Origin: Acidobacteriaceae bacterium
GTDB lineage: Bacteria; Acidobacteriota; Terriglobia; Terriglobales; Acidobacteriaceae
Assembly (NCBI GenBank): GCA_030049955.1
Contig: JASIJX010000149.1
Location: 1 to 32,330 of the forward strand
Direction: 5' to 3'
Length of the DNA stretch: 32,330 nucleotides
Part shown: piece by piece, positions 1 to 9,017 of the stretch
How positions within the stretch are numbered: the first letter of the stretch is position 1
How the letters are laid out: the number at the start of each line of letters is the position of its first letter
Translations under genes and position numbers: made by a program
The notes under the pieces: generated by a model
The model's database searches: none
What the model was told of the DNA's origin: nothing
The model's input: the letters and a program-made list of their open reading frames with translations, nothing else

Positions 1-1836
1 GGCGGGAATCTGGTCAAAGGTGGGGTTGTCGGCGCCAGCCAAGGCGATCCGAATGCGATGGCCCCGCCTGAGCAGCGCCGAAATCGCAAACAGCTTGAAC
101 TCGACTTCGTTTACCTGTCCCGGAACTATCGGAACTGCATCGGCGCGCCGAAAGCTGTGGCGCGGGCCCAGAGGCTCATAGGGCAAGGGCTCGGTAGCAA
201 TCTTTCGGTTGATAAGACGAAAGTCGCCTTCGGTGATGTAAGTCGCGCGGCCGTCGGGACCGACGTCTTCAAAATAGGCGAAGACGGCTCCGTCCGCAGC
301 TGTTGACGACAGGTAGAGGTGAATGATCGGCGTTCCGGTAACCTCGGTATCCTGCGTCAGCGGATCGCTGGTATAGGTCAGCAGTTTTTTGTCCTCATGG
401 CTCCGATCGCCATAGTCCACATAGCCGCCCCCATCCTGCGTCAGCCAGCGATTCTCCGCGCCGCTCGCTGATGCGAGATTGACCTGGTAGTCGTCTTCAC
501 TCCTGCTGCCGTTCGGCGCGTCGGTCTCGAGGCGATGCTTCTCGCCGAAGTAGTAGTAGACGGCTTTCATCCCTTGCGGCGGCCAGATTGCCGTCGTATG
601 CCATTTGCCTTCGCCAAAGGTATAGTAGTCGATGTGGGAATGCAGCACGGCAGGCGGGTCCTGGCGCAACTGGCCGTCGAAGAAGTCGGCTTGCATCCGC
701 CATTGCTCTTCGCGCGGCGGATCGGGCGGATCGAAGTTGCGCAGAAACTGGTCGGTGCCGTGGCCGCCGCCATGGGTGTACGGGCCCAGCCTTACAATCT
801 GAGTGTTTGAAAAGTTAAGATAGCGGCTGAGCGCACCGTCTGCCGTACCGGCATCCTGCCAGCCGCACCATATCAACAGGGGAGCACGCGAAGCCTCGAT
901 CGGCTGCTGAAGACCGTACGTGGTGATCGGATTCAGCATCATCGGGCCGGTTTGGCTCGGGTACGTGTCATCGCGGAATTCGAGTTTCTCGAAGACGTCA
1001 GAAAGCCTTGCGTTGTGGCGGCGAGTAACAATAGCCGCCAATTCGCGCCCATCCCGATCGGAATCAACGGGCGCGACGCCGCCGTTGATCATCTTCGCCA
1101 GGAGACATCGCAGGCCTGTCTTTCCTCCCGCGGCGCACACGTCATTGCGATCGAGAGCGTAGATCCAACTGCTCCACGGCTCGATAACCGCGCGATCATA
1201 CACACCGCCAGGCCGCAGGAATCCGAGCATCAGGTCGAAATCGCCGTATAGTGAAGCAACGGCGCGCACTCCCGACCCACCAGCCGCCGCGGTGAATTCA
1301 GCTGAATTGGCTTCATAAGACGTACCATAGGTGCCAATCCGGCCATTCGACCAGGCCTGTCTCTTCGCCCAGGCGACCAGTTCGCCGAGGTCGGCTATTG
1401 CGGCCGGCGAATAGAGATTCTCGAGGTTCCCCTCGCTGGCGCCGCTGCCGCGCATATCGGCAATCACCAAAATGAAGCGCCGCCGGCTGAAATATTCATC
1501 CTGAGCTCGGAGCAAAACGTCAGGTGGCTTCATGTGCAGAAGGACTTCAAGGCGGAGCCCGAGACGCGGCTGTGAACGACGCCAATAGCGTGTGCTGCGG
1601 ATGAGCACCGGCAGCTTTTCGCCGGTGTGATAATCCTCAGGCAGCCACACGTCGATCGCAATGCGGAGGCCGTCGCGCATCTTCAGGTATTGGGAGGTGA
1701 TGCGCTTCACTCCTGCGGGGGTCATCTCCTCGCCTACGAGCTTTGTTTGCGAAGCTCCGAAGAGAAGCATGCCAAGGGCAACGAACCCGACTGCGAGCGC
1801 AACCGAAACTCCGCGCTGCCCAACTCTTCCTTTCAC
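1..1836 (-). CDS. CocE/NonD-family alpha/beta hydrolase, secreted, 3' end outside window
   Basis: This is a partial gene of 612 codons that runs off the left edge. The start is a GTG at 1836: an in-frame TGA lies immediately upstream, and a GAGG ribosome site precedes it. Residues about 9-27 form a hydrophobic segment typical of a signal peptide or membrane anchor, so the enzyme probably acts in the periplasm or outside the cell. The body matches X-Pro dipeptidyl-peptidase/CocE hydrolases. The nucleophile elbow is G-T-S-Y with Ser173, preceded by a D-M-R-G-S-G-x-S-E-G stretch. The likely acid is Asp328 in G-W-Q-D, and the likely base is His355 in G-P-Y-T-H-G. The C-terminal beta-sandwich domain typical of the family begins near residue 470 (V-T-G-T-P). 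The substrate (ester, acylated amino acid or peptide) cannot be told. It is transcribed away from the aldehyde dehydrogenase, with a 215-nt gap between them. Confidence 0.9.
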   Translation of the reverse strand, partial: MKGRVGQRGVSVALAVGFVALGMLLFGASQTKLVGEEMTPAGVKRITSQYLKMRDGLRIAIDVWLPEDYHTGEKLPVLIRSTRYWRRSQPRLGLRLEVLLHMKPPDVLLRAQDEYFSRRRFILVIADMRGSGASEGNLENLYSPAAIADLGELVAWAKRQAWSNGRIGTYGTSYEANSAEFTAAAGGSGVRAVASLYGDFDLMLGFLRPGGVYDRAVIEPWSSWIYALDRNDVCAAGGKTGLRCLLAKMINGGVAPVDSDRDGRELAAIVTRRHNARLSDVFEKLEFRDDTYPSQTGPMMLNPITTYGLQQPIEASRAPLLIWCGWQDAGTADGALSRYLNFSNTQIVRLGPYTHGGGHGTDQFLRNFDPPDPPREEQWRMQADFFDGQLRQDPPAVLHSHIDYYTFGEGKWHTTAIWPPQGMKAVYYYFGEKHRLETDAPNGSRSEDDYQVNLASASGAENRWLTQDGGGYVDYGDRSHEDKKLLTYTSDPLTQDTEVTGTPIIHLYLSSTAADGAVFAYFEDVGPDGRATYITEGDFRLINRKIATEPLPYEPLGPRHSFRRADAVPIVPGQVNEVEFKLFAISALLRRGHRIRIALAGADNPTFDQIPA

Positions 1837-1924
1837 TCATTCCTCATTTCTGCTCTTCGCTCGGTGGGCGCAAATGGGAGGAGTTCCGTGTGTGCTCTAC
1901 GTCCGGATCAGCGTGCAGATCGAA

Positions 1925-1975
1925 TGGATGCTTTTATACAAAGATTTCTATTTTCAAGATTTCTATTTTGACTCA
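1925..1975. repeat. AT-rich intergenic patch with a 14-nt tandem direct repeat
   Basis: In the 215-nt gap between the hydrolase and the aldehyde dehydrogenase, the 14-nt unit AAGATTTCTATTTT occurs at 1941-1954 and again at 1956-1969, a period of 15 nt. The patch is strikingly AT-rich against the GC-rich surroundings. A TATAAA-like hexamer on the minus strand (1933-1938) lies beside it. It could be a promoter or regulator-binding region for the hydrolase gene, but no well-spaced -35/-10 pair was found. Confidence 0.45.
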
Positions 1976-2051
1976 CGAACATGCGGAATTATAGGAGAAT
2001 CATTTTCATTGGGAAGTCTCGAAGATTGGGCTTCTGCACAACATCCTCAGG

Positions 2052-3533
2052 TTAGAGCTTCATCGTAACCGTCTTGACTTCGGTGTACTGCTGGAGACCG
2101 TATTCTCCAAGTTCTCGCCCGATCCCCGATTGCTTGAATCCGCCGAACGGAGCTCGCGTATCCAGAACGTTGTAGCAGTTGATCCAGACTGTTCCGGCGC
2201 GAATGCTGTTGGCGACTGCATGGGCCTTGCGGATGTCGCGAGTCCAGACGCCGGCGGCAAGGCCATAGATGCTGTGGTTGGCACGATGGACGACGTCATC
2301 GAGATCGCGGAACGGAATAACGCTCATGACTGGTCCAAAAATCTCTTCCCGGGCGATCTTCATGTCGTCCCGCACGTCGGCAAAGACCGTGGGTGCGACA
2401 AAGTACCCGCGTGTACCGATTCTGCTCCCGCCCCACGCCAGTGCGGCACCCTCTGCTCGGCCCGATTCAATATAGTTCATCACCTTCTCGAACTGCTCCT
2501 GATCGACCTGAGGGCCTTGCTCCGTGGCCGGGTCCAGAGGGTCCCCGACGATCCGCCTGCGGGCACGGTCTGCACTCTTCTCAACAAAAGCGTCGTAGAT
2601 CGACTGCTCAACGTAGACCCGGGAACCGGCGCAGCAGACCTGTCCCTGATTGGAGAACAGGCCGAGGTGGGCTCCTTCCACGGCTTCGTCAAGATCGACG
2701 TCGGAGAAGATGATGTTGGGGCTCTTGCCGCCCATCTCCAGCGTGACCCGTTTCAGATTCGATTTGGCGGCTGCAGCCAGAATCAAGCGCCCCACCTCAG
2801 TAGACCCGGTGAATGCGACCTTATCTACGTCCCTGTGGCCGGCAATCGCCGCGCCAGCAGTCGGGCCGAATCCCGGCAGAAGATTTACAACTCCCTCAGG
2901 AAAGCCCGCTTCGAGTATGAGCTCTCCGATCCGCAGAGCCGTAAGAGGTGTCTGCTCTGCCGGCTTCAGAACCACGGTATTTCCGGTTGCCAGAGCAGGG
3001 GCAAGCTTCCAGGCCTGCATGAGCATCGGATAATTCCAGGGAATGATCTGGCCCACCACGCCAACCGGTTCATGGCGCGTATAGCAGAAGTACTCGCCAT
3101 CAATAGGAATGGTTTTCCCGTGAACCTTATCAGCCCATCCGGCAAAATACCGGTAGCAGCCCACGGTTTTCGCCACATCCACGCGCCGCGCCAGGGAAAT
3201 AGGCTTTCCATTATCTAGCGATTCGAGACGGGCGAGTTCATCGCCATGGGACTCGATGAGATCGGCGAGACGGTGCAGCAGTCGGCCGCGCTCGGAGGCA
3301 TTCATTCTCGGCCAGGGTCCGCGCTCGAACGCACTGCGCGCTGCTCGGACCGCTTTGTCCACGTCGGGAGCGCCGGCCGCGGCCACCTGACAAATCTCTT
3401 CGCCGGTGGCCGGATTACGGGTGGCAAACCTCTCGCCTGACTCGCTCGGAACCCACTGGTTGGCAATGAGAAGCTCTGTAGCAGATACGGTAATCGGGGC
3501 TCCGGCTGGCTGTGAGGCAATTGAGGTCATCAT
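2052..3533 (-). CDS. NAD(P)-dependent aldehyde dehydrogenase (ALDH superfamily)
   Basis: This 493-aa protein has the normal length for the betaine-aldehyde/aldehyde dehydrogenase family and would oxidise an aldehyde to the carboxylic acid in the cytoplasm. Visible features are P-W-N-Y-P with Asn167, V-L-K-P with Lys190 (cofactor contact), F-T-G-S-T-E-V-G at 241-248, the general base Glu266 in L-E-M-G-G-K, and the catalytic cysteine Cys300 in G-Q-V-C-C-A-G. The start at 3533 (ATGATG) is preceded by GGAAGAG. It is divergent from the class III aminotransferase across a 98-nt gap. That pairing is typical of amine or omega-amino-acid catabolism, where transaminase and dehydrogenase act in sequence. 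The precise aldehyde is not predictable. Confidence 0.95.
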   Translation of the reverse strand: MMTSIASQPAGAPITVSATELLIANQWVPSESGERFATRNPATGEEICQVAAAGAPDVDKAVRAARSAFERGPWPRMNASERGRLLHRLADLIESHGDELARLESLDNGKPISLARRVDVAKTVGCYRYFAGWADKVHGKTIPIDGEYFCYTRHEPVGVVGQIIPWNYPMLMQAWKLAPALATGNTVVLKPAEQTPLTALRIGELILEAGFPEGVVNLLPGFGPTAGAAIAGHRDVDKVAFTGSTEVGRLILAAAAKSNLKRVTLEMGGKSPNIIFSDVDLDEAVEGAHLGLFSNQGQVCCAGSRVYVEQSIYDAFVEKSADRARRRIVGDPLDPATEQGPQVDQEQFEKVMNYIESGRAEGAALAWGGSRIGTRGYFVAPTVFADVRDDMKIAREEIFGPVMSVIPFRDLDDVVHRANHSIYGLAAGVWTRDIRKAHAVANSIRAGTVWINCYNVLDTRAPFGGFKQSGIGRELGEYGLQQYTEVKTVTMKL

Positions 3534-3631
3534 GCGAACTCTTCCGGGAAATGTTGGCGTCTGAAAGTCAATGACGACAAGTTAGTTTAGGCTAAGAGCA
3601 TCACGGCAAAAATGAAAGGGAGGACCTCGGA
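3534..3631. promoter_or_regulatory. Divergent promoter region between aldehyde dehydrogenase and aminotransferase
   Basis: This 98-nt gap separates two divergently read genes, so it must hold both promoters or be shared by a regulator. It contains ribosome sites at each end. No convincing sigma70 hexamer pair with 16-18 nt spacing is visible, so the call rests on gene arrangement. Confidence 0.5.
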
Positions 3632-5005
3632 ATGCTCTCCAGCGAACTGGCGACTGTTGACAGGAAATATCAGATTCACTCCCTGCATCACCCGATCGAT
3701 GAGCAGGACACACTGATCTGCGCCAGCGGAGATGGCATCCGGATCCGGGATATAGAAGACCGGGAGTACATCGACGGTCTCTCCGGTCTGTGGAACGTGA
3801 ACATCGGACATGGGCGTGCCGAGATGGCCGATGCCGTTGCAGAACAGATGAAGACCATCGCCTATTTTTCAGGATATGCAGGGTCGGCGACCATTCCCTC
3901 GATCGTGCTGGCCGAACGTCTAATAGGGTTGGCGCCTGCAATGGCTGCAGTGTTCTTCACTTCGGGCGGCGCCGAGGCGAACGAATCAGCGTTCAAAACG
4001 GCGCGCTATTACTGGAAAGCATTAGGTAAGCCGGAAAAAGTAAAGATCATCTCAAGAATTCACGGATACCATGGCGTGACGCTCCAGACGATGAGCGCCA
4101 CGGGCATCTCCGCCTATTGGAAGATGTTTGAGCCGCGCGTGCCGGGATTTGTTCACATTCCGACTTGTTACCCCTATCGCTTTCAGGGCGCAAATCCCAA
4201 AGAGTCGCCGGGCGCCGCGGCAGCCAGTGAACTGGAAAAGGCGATTTTGCGGGAGGGGCCCGAGACGGTGGCTGCATTCATTGGTGAACCGATCCAAGGT
4301 GCGGGAGGTGTTATCTATCCCACCGACGATTACTGGCCCAAGGTTCGCGACGTTTGCAACCGCTATAACGTATTGCTGATTGCGGACGAGATCATCACCG
4401 GCTTTGGACGGACAGGACGCTGGTTCGGGGTCGAACACTGGAACGTGATTCCCGATATCCTCGCCTTCGCCAAAGGGGTAACTTCGGGATATCTGCCGCT
4501 GGGCGGAATTATGGTTACTCGGGCCATTCAGGATGTTCTGGATTCGGTGGAACCTGAGAACCGCTGGATGCATGGGTTCACGAACTCCGGCCATCCCGCA
4601 TGCTGCGCAGCAGCTCTTCGAAACATTGAGATTATTGAGAAGGAAAATCTGGTGGAGAATTCCAGAAAGGCGGGGGATGTGCTCTTCCAGGTCTTGCAGG
4701 ATACATTCGGGGATCATCCGAATATTGGAGACATCCGCGGCGGCAAGGGACTCCTTGCGGCTCTGGAGTTCGTGGAAGACCGCAGCAGCAGGAAAAACTT
4801 TGCGGTTGAGAAGGATTTTGGCAATCGCCTGAGAAGGGAATTGCGGAATCGAGGAGTGGTAACGCGCACCCGATCCGCCGCCGGGGATCATCCGGCCCCT
4901 GGCGATCAGGTGCTCTTTGCGCCTCCCCTCATTATCGGTGAGAGAGATATCCGTGATTTAGTTGCTATAACAAAGGACGCTGTGGATGTAGTGATCCGCG
5001 GCTGA
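3632..5005 (+). CDS. Class III PLP-dependent aminotransferase (omega-amino acid/diamine type)
   Basis: This 457-aa protein is the only plus-strand gene in the window. It is a fold-type I, class III aminotransferase. F-T-S-G-G-A-E-A-N-E near 109-118 binds PLP phosphate, A-D-E-I-I-T-G-F-G-R-T-G at 251-262 includes the PLP-pyridine Asp252, and the Schiff-base lysine is Lys281 in F-A-K-G-V-T-S-G-Y. The family moves an amino group from omega-amino acids, diamines or beta-alanine to pyruvate or another keto acid. The ATG at 3632 follows an AGGGAGGA ribosome site with good spacing. The divergent aldehyde dehydrogenase would be a natural next step in such a pathway. The gene ends 1 nt before the stop codon of the convergent cyclase-like gene, leaving no room for a terminator. 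Confidence 0.93.
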   Translation: MLSSELATVDRKYQIHSLHHPIDEQDTLICASGDGIRIRDIEDREYIDGLSGLWNVNIGHGRAEMADAVAEQMKTIAYFSGYAGSATIPSIVLAERLIGLAPAMAAVFFTSGGAEANESAFKTARYYWKALGKPEKVKIISRIHGYHGVTLQTMSATGISAYWKMFEPRVPGFVHIPTCYPYRFQGANPKESPGAAAASELEKAILREGPETVAAFIGEPIQGAGGVIYPTDDYWPKVRDVCNRYNVLLIADEIITGFGRTGRWFGVEHWNVIPDILAFAKGVTSGYLPLGGIMVTRAIQDVLDSVEPENRWMHGFTNSGHPACCAAALRNIEIIEKENLVENSRKAGDVLFQVLQDTFGDHPNIGDIRGGKGLLAALEFVEDRSSRKNFAVEKDFGNRLRRELRNRGVVTRTRSAAGDHPAPGDQVLFAPPLIIGERDIRDLVAITKDAVDVVIRG

Positions 5006-5006
5006 A

Positions 5007-6278
5007 TTATCTGCCGGAGATTGCCGGCCAGCCGTTGATTGCTCCGATCTGTGTGCCCGTCGGTCGGGCTGCGGGTGCACCGGCCTGACCTGCTGTGGCT
5101 TGTTCTGCTCGAGCCTGCTCCATCGCGAGTACGGCATACCCGGTTGCAGCGTCGCTCATGAAGCGGCCTAGTTCGCTGTCCGGCTGGCGAAAGCCATTCA
5201 GCGAAGGGGCCCACCAGCTGCCGTCCTGATATTGATGCTGCCGGAGCCACTTGAGCCCGCGCTGAACCGCCCGATCTTGAAAGCTGACTCCAGCTTTTTC
5301 CAATCCCAGTATGGCTAGACCGGTCCCGCAACCGTCGCTCCCGTCCTGTCTGTCGAAACGCCTGAAGATATCCAACGTCTCAGGTTTTAGTGCCACGCGA
5401 TTATCCAGCGAGACCAGCGACCAGCCGCCATCCAGCCGCTGCAGGGTCTCGATCCTCGCAATGAACAGGCTTCGCTGGCCGTTGTTAATGAGGCCTGACA
5501 TCTCGGCAGCCGCCCAAATTACGTACAACTGGTTGATTGTTGGCTGACCGGAGTAGGTCTTGCGCAGATACTCTTGAAGCTCCGTCAGATGTTCGTGCAC
5601 CTCCGGATCATCCTTGTATTGCTCCGGAGTGTCGTCCACAGCAATAGCCATCAGAGCTGCACCCCAGTAGGCGGATTCCGGAGATTCCCAGGGAGCTTCG
5701 TGAAAGTCCTGCCATGGCCAGCCGCCCGCGTCCTCACCCTTCATCGTCTGGAGCGCCCATGCTTCATCAAATGCACGGCGCGTAACCGGAGGGAATTGGC
5801 CGCTTCTGTGATCGTAGGACGAAAGAATTAACGCATTCAGCACCGATTCCGTCGCGCGAGAGGGGGCAGCATGTGCGGGGTCGGTGTAATAGGAGGTGGT
5901 CTGCGGCCATTGCGTGACGCGCGTCTCGATGCTGTCGAGCACTCTGTGCTCGGCGGGAGTGAGCCCGTTATTGCCGAGTTGCGCGCTCAGCGCAGGCCGT
6001 ACGAGGGCATACGGCAGCACCGTGTGACAGGAGATGCAGACGGTTCCATGGTCCCGCTGCGCGCCGCTCCAGCCTTGCCACCATGCCTCCCGGTAATCGA
6101 GATACGATGCGGCGGCCGCGGGACTCCATTCGGTGCGAAATGCTCCTCGGGAAGTCGCCGCGGATGCGTCGCTCCGCCTGGTGGCCCGGAAGTAGTAGGT
6201 TCCCGCGAACAGGATAACAAGGACGAGGACGAAGCCCAGGTAAAGCACCACGCGCTTCATAGAAGAATCCCAATGCAT
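5007..6278 (-). CDS. Membrane-anchored squalene-cyclase/prenyltransferase-fold protein with CxxCH motif
   Basis: This is a 423-aa protein, or 417 aa if the internal Met at 6260 is used; neither start has a strong ribosome site. Residues about 8-29 form one hydrophobic helix, so it is probably anchored with its body outside the cytoplasm. C-I-S-C-H at 81-85 is a canonical c-type heme-binding motif. The rest resembles the alpha-barrel repeats of terpenoid cyclases and prenyltransferases, with repeats of the form D-G-G-W-S, D-G-S-W-W and a G-T-G-L-A-I-L-G-L segment. The D-x-D-D acid motif of squalene-hopene cyclases was not found, so cyclase activity is doubtful. It may be a heme-carrying or structural relative rather than a cyclase. 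It follows the UDP-sugar dehydrogenase by 255 nt on the same strand. Confidence 0.75.
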   Translation of the reverse strand: MHWDSSMKRVVLYLGFVLVLVILFAGTYYFRATRRSDASAATSRGAFRTEWSPAAAASYLDYREAWWQGWSGAQRDHGTVCISCHTVLPYALVRPALSAQLGNNGLTPAEHRVLDSIETRVTQWPQTTSYYTDPAHAAPSRATESVLNALILSSYDHRSGQFPPVTRRAFDEAWALQTMKGEDAGGWPWQDFHEAPWESPESAYWGAALMAIAVDDTPEQYKDDPEVHEHLTELQEYLRKTYSGQPTINQLYVIWAAAEMSGLINNGQRSLFIARIETLQRLDGGWSLVSLDNRVALKPETLDIFRRFDRQDGSDGCGTGLAILGLEKAGVSFQDRAVQRGLKWLRQHQYQDGSWWAPSLNGFRQPDSELGRFMSDAATGYAVLAMEQARAEQATAGQAGAPAARPTGTQIGAINGWPAISGR

Positions 6279-6332
6279 CAGAATTCGCGCTTCACCATCA
6301 GATAAGACAACAGGAAGAGCCCCGCAAAGGCA

Positions 6333-6533
6333 CTAACCGGCTAAGACCTGCAGGCCCCACATCGCGGTTTGAATTGAGAAGGCGGAATATTGGGCTTCGT
6401 CGACGAACTCCCGGCGCGACTGATCGGCGATAAAGCCTTCGACTCGGATCCACTCGACCAGAAACAGGTCTGGAACGGTGGATACTTTTCCGGCAACTCG
6501 CGCCATTGCGCACCGGCACGAGTGCCTGTGCAC
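6333..6533 (-). CDS. Possible small or remnant ORF, unrecognised
   Basis: A 66-codon reading frame begins with a GTG directly after the stop of the UDP-sugar dehydrogenase gene, with an ATG ten codons in (6506). Neither start has a ribosome site. The C-terminal 40 residues (acidic/aromatic, ending W-G-L-Q-V-L-A-G) look protein-like, but I do not recognise the family. It may be the tail of a decayed gene, or chance. The whole 255-nt gap between the dehydrogenase and the cyclase-like gene (6279-6533) contains nothing else I can identify. Confidence 0.25.
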   Translation of the reverse strand: MHRHSCRCAMARVAGKVSTVPDLFLVEWIRVEGFIADQSRREFVDEAQYSAFSIQTAMWGLQVLAG

Positions 6534-7880
6534 TTAGCAGCGCACAATATTAGAGGCCTCGATCCCCCTGGTTGCGTTGCGAGTATCAACAACTAACTGA
6601 GCTTGGGACACGATCGAGGTGTAATCGTACTGAGAGTGATCTGTGACAATGATGACGCAATCGAAGTCGGGAATGCTTTCCAATGGAGTGTTAGTCATGT
6701 TCAGGGCATATTTGCGGCCTTGCCCAACATGGGAGAAAAAGGGATCGTTATACTCGACGGTCGCGCCGCGCTTCTTCAGAAGTTCGATGATGGTCAGGGA
6801 AGGCGATTCCCGAAGATCGTCGATGTCGCGTTTGTAGGCGACTCCGAGAACGAGGACTCGCGAGCCGCAAAGGGCTTTTCCCTGCTGACTCAGCGCCTCA
6901 ATCACGTTCTCGACTACAAAATACGGCATTGCGAGGTTCACTTCGCCGGCGAGTTCAATGAAGCGCGTGCGGAAATCGAATTCCCGCGCCTTCCAGGAGA
7001 GGTAGAAGGGATCGATGGGAATGCAGTGACCGCCGAGACCTGGACCCGGATAGAAAGCCTGGAAGCCGAACGGCTTGGTTTTGGCTGCGTCGATGACTTC
7101 AAACAAATCGATATTCATCCGCATGCAAAGCTGCTTGAGCTCGTTTACCAGGGCAATGTTCACGCATCGGTAGATGTTCTCGAGAAGCTTGGTCATCTCT
7201 GCCGTCGCGGGCGACGAGACGGGGACGGTGCGATTAAAAATGGTCGCGTACACCGCGGACGTGAGCTCGGAGGCCACGGGGCCGCAGCCGCCAACCACCT
7301 TGGGGATATCGCGCCGCGCGACGGTATCGTTGCCGGGGTCTTCTCTCTCGGGAGAAAACGCGACATAGAAGCCGTGGGAGTTAGCGTCCCGGGCCACACG
7401 CAGGCCGAAGCTGTTTGCTGACTCGAGCAGAGGAACAACCACCTCCTCTGTGGTACCGGGATAGGTCGTGCTCTCGAGGACGATGAGTTGATCTTCTCGC
7501 ACATAGGGCGCGATGCTGCGCACAGTATCTGTGATATAACGGAGATCCGGCTCGTGGTACTCGTTGAGCGGAGTAGGTACGCAGATAATGACGACGTCCA
7601 TACGAGCGATCTCAGCGTAATCGTCCGTCGCACAAAAACCGCTCTGCCGAGCCTGCTCGATTTCTTCCGAAGCGATGCGGACGATATAGGATCCGCTGCG
7701 GTTCAGGGTTTCGACTTTACGCGGGTCAATATCGAACCCGGTGACGCGAAACCGCTCTTCGCTGAAAAGAAGAGCGAGCGGCAGGCCGACGTAGCCCATG
7801 CCGATGATTCCGATGCGGGCTTCGCGGGAATCGATGCGCTGCCTGAGGTCGCTGAGTTTGTCCGAAGTTACTGCAATCAT
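6534..7880 (-). CDS. UDP-N-acetyl-hexosamine 6-dehydrogenase (UDP-glucose/GDP-mannose dehydrogenase family)
   Basis: This 448-aa protein is the usual length for WbpA/TviB-like enzymes, which oxidise the C6 hydroxyl of a UDP-HexNAc to a carboxylate using two NAD+, giving a UDP-HexNAc uronic acid for surface polysaccharide. The Rossmann motif is G-M-G-Y-V-G at 27-32. The catalytic cysteine is Cys286 in G-G-H-C-I-P-I-D-P-F-Y-L, and Lys231 in E-M-T-K-L-L-E-N is the conserved lysine. The I-D-P-F-Y-L-S-W-K-A form favours N-acetylated substrates over UDP-glucose. I chose the ATG at 7880 because GGGAGA precedes it and homology begins soon after; the frame is open to 7958. Its neighbours (NadE-like, ANL ligase, ACP, AsnB) suggest that the acid is later amidated. 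Confidence 0.92.
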   Translation of the reverse strand: MIAVTSDKLSDLRQRIDSREARIGIIGMGYVGLPLALLFSEERFRVTGFDIDPRKVETLNRSGSYIVRIASEEIEQARQSGFCATDDYAEIARMDVVIICVPTPLNEYHEPDLRYITDTVRSIAPYVREDQLIVLESTTYPGTTEEVVVPLLESANSFGLRVARDANSHGFYVAFSPEREDPGNDTVARRDIPKVVGGCGPVASELTSAVYATIFNRTVPVSSPATAEMTKLLENIYRCVNIALVNELKQLCMRMNIDLFEVIDAAKTKPFGFQAFYPGPGLGGHCIPIDPFYLSWKAREFDFRTRFIELAGEVNLAMPYFVVENVIEALSQQGKALCGSRVLVLGVAYKRDIDDLRESPSLTIIELLKKRGATVEYNDPFFSHVGQGRKYALNMTNTPLESIPDFDCVIIVTDHSQYDYTSIVSQAQLVVDTRNATRGIEASNIVRC

Positions 7881-7967
7881 AGATAAGTTCTCCCACAGTG
7901 TGTTGGGTCTGTAAGTGTTTTTGCGCTCCCACCGCGGCATGCATGGCACGTGGGGCATGGAGGCCGC

Positions 7968-8945
7968 TTATTTTCCGCAGAGAACCGGCGGCTCGTGGAG
8001 ATACCGTGCGTTGCGACGTTTCGCGTCGATCATGGCGAAGGCCCGCTTTGCCGAAGCCTCCGTTAGCTCCAGCGTGGCCGCCAGCTGCGCAGGGTCCATG
8101 CCATGATCTCTGCCGTAGAGGCAAAGGTCCATCTGCTCGAGGGGCATGGAGAAATAGAATTCCTCCTGCGACTGGGCAAGAGAATACGTATCGGTGGTTG
8201 GAGGGCGACTCCGAATCTCCTCGGGGATGCCGAGATGCTCCGCGAGCTGATAGACCTGTGACTTATACAGGTGCGCGATGGGCTTGACATCTGCCGCACC
8301 GTCGCCGCACTTGACGAAGAACCCGAGATCGTATTCGAGGCGATTCGGCGTCCCCGCAACAGCATAGTGCAGGGCGTCCGCGTGATAGTACTCAATCATT
8401 TTGCGCGCGCGCTGCTTGAAATTACTGGCAGCAACGATACCGAGATAGGCCTCGAGAGAGAGACGAACTTTCGTGACTTCGCCAGAGGGAGACTGCACAA
8501 CGACGGAGTAAATGGCGAAGCGATCTTCTGCGAGGAGATCGGGCAGAGTAATTTTGCATTTGTAGCCCGGACCGTATTCCGGTATAACCAGGCGAATGGC
8601 ATCATCACGACGACGATAACAGCCCGCTCCGTCCAGGATGGGTGTAATGTTCTCGTGAATCGAACGAATGCCCAGGTTTTCCGCGAGAATCTGGCCCAGC
8701 TGAAGGCTTTCCGAAGCAGACTCGGACTCGGGCATAAAGAGCGCGACTACGCGGTCGGAGCCAAGCGCGCGCGCGCAAAGGGCAGCAACGACGCTGCTGT
8801 CCACGCCGCCGGATACGCCTAGGACTATGCCCTTGCGGCGAAATTGAATCAATACGATGTCACGTATGGCAGCCGCAATACGATCCACCTCGGCGGCAGC
8901 GTCAATGTGGAGCAGCTCAGAGGCTGCTGAGGAAATGACAGGCAT
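7968..8945 (-). CDS. nadE: NAD+ synthetase-family protein (ammonia-type, no glutaminase domain)
   Basis: This 325-aa protein is of the N-type ATP pyrophosphatase fold. The loop S-G-G-V-D-S-S at 45-51 binds ATP pyrophosphate, and the downstream G-T-P-N-R-L-E, K-C-G-D-G-A-A-D and L-Y-K-S-Q-V segments match NAD synthetases. There is no N-terminal nitrilase or glutaminase domain, so it would use free ammonia. GAGGGAGA precedes the ATG. It lies between an ANL ligase and a UDP-HexNAc dehydrogenase, in a run with an AsnB-type amidotransferase. This placement suggests either the housekeeping NadE moved into the locus, or a paralogue that activates a carboxylate as an adenylate for amide formation during glycan decoration. 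Sequence alone does not settle which. Confidence 0.85.
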   Translation of the reverse strand: MPVISSAASELLHIDAAAEVDRIAAAIRDIVLIQFRRKGIVLGVSGGVDSSVVAALCARALGSDRVVALFMPESESASESLQLGQILAENLGIRSIHENITPILDGAGCYRRRDDAIRLVIPEYGPGYKCKITLPDLLAEDRFAIYSVVVQSPSGEVTKVRLSLEAYLGIVAASNFKQRARKMIEYYHADALHYAVAGTPNRLEYDLGFFVKCGDGAADVKPIAHLYKSQVYQLAEHLGIPEEIRSRPPTTDTYSLAQSQEEFYFSMPLEQMDLCLYGRDHGMDPAQLAATLELTEASAKRAFAMIDAKRRNARYLHEPPVLCGK

Positions 8946-9017
8946 GAGTCTCCCTCAATTCAGTTGGAACTTCCCTGGAGCAACGGCGGCAAAGCAGCCA
9001 GACAGGCAAGAATTAAT

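Noticed and set aside
2130..3218. Long plus-strand open frame of 362 codons opposite the aldehyde dehydrogenase
   Set aside because: It is antisense to a complete aldehyde dehydrogenase with intact catalytic residues and has no domain-like motifs.
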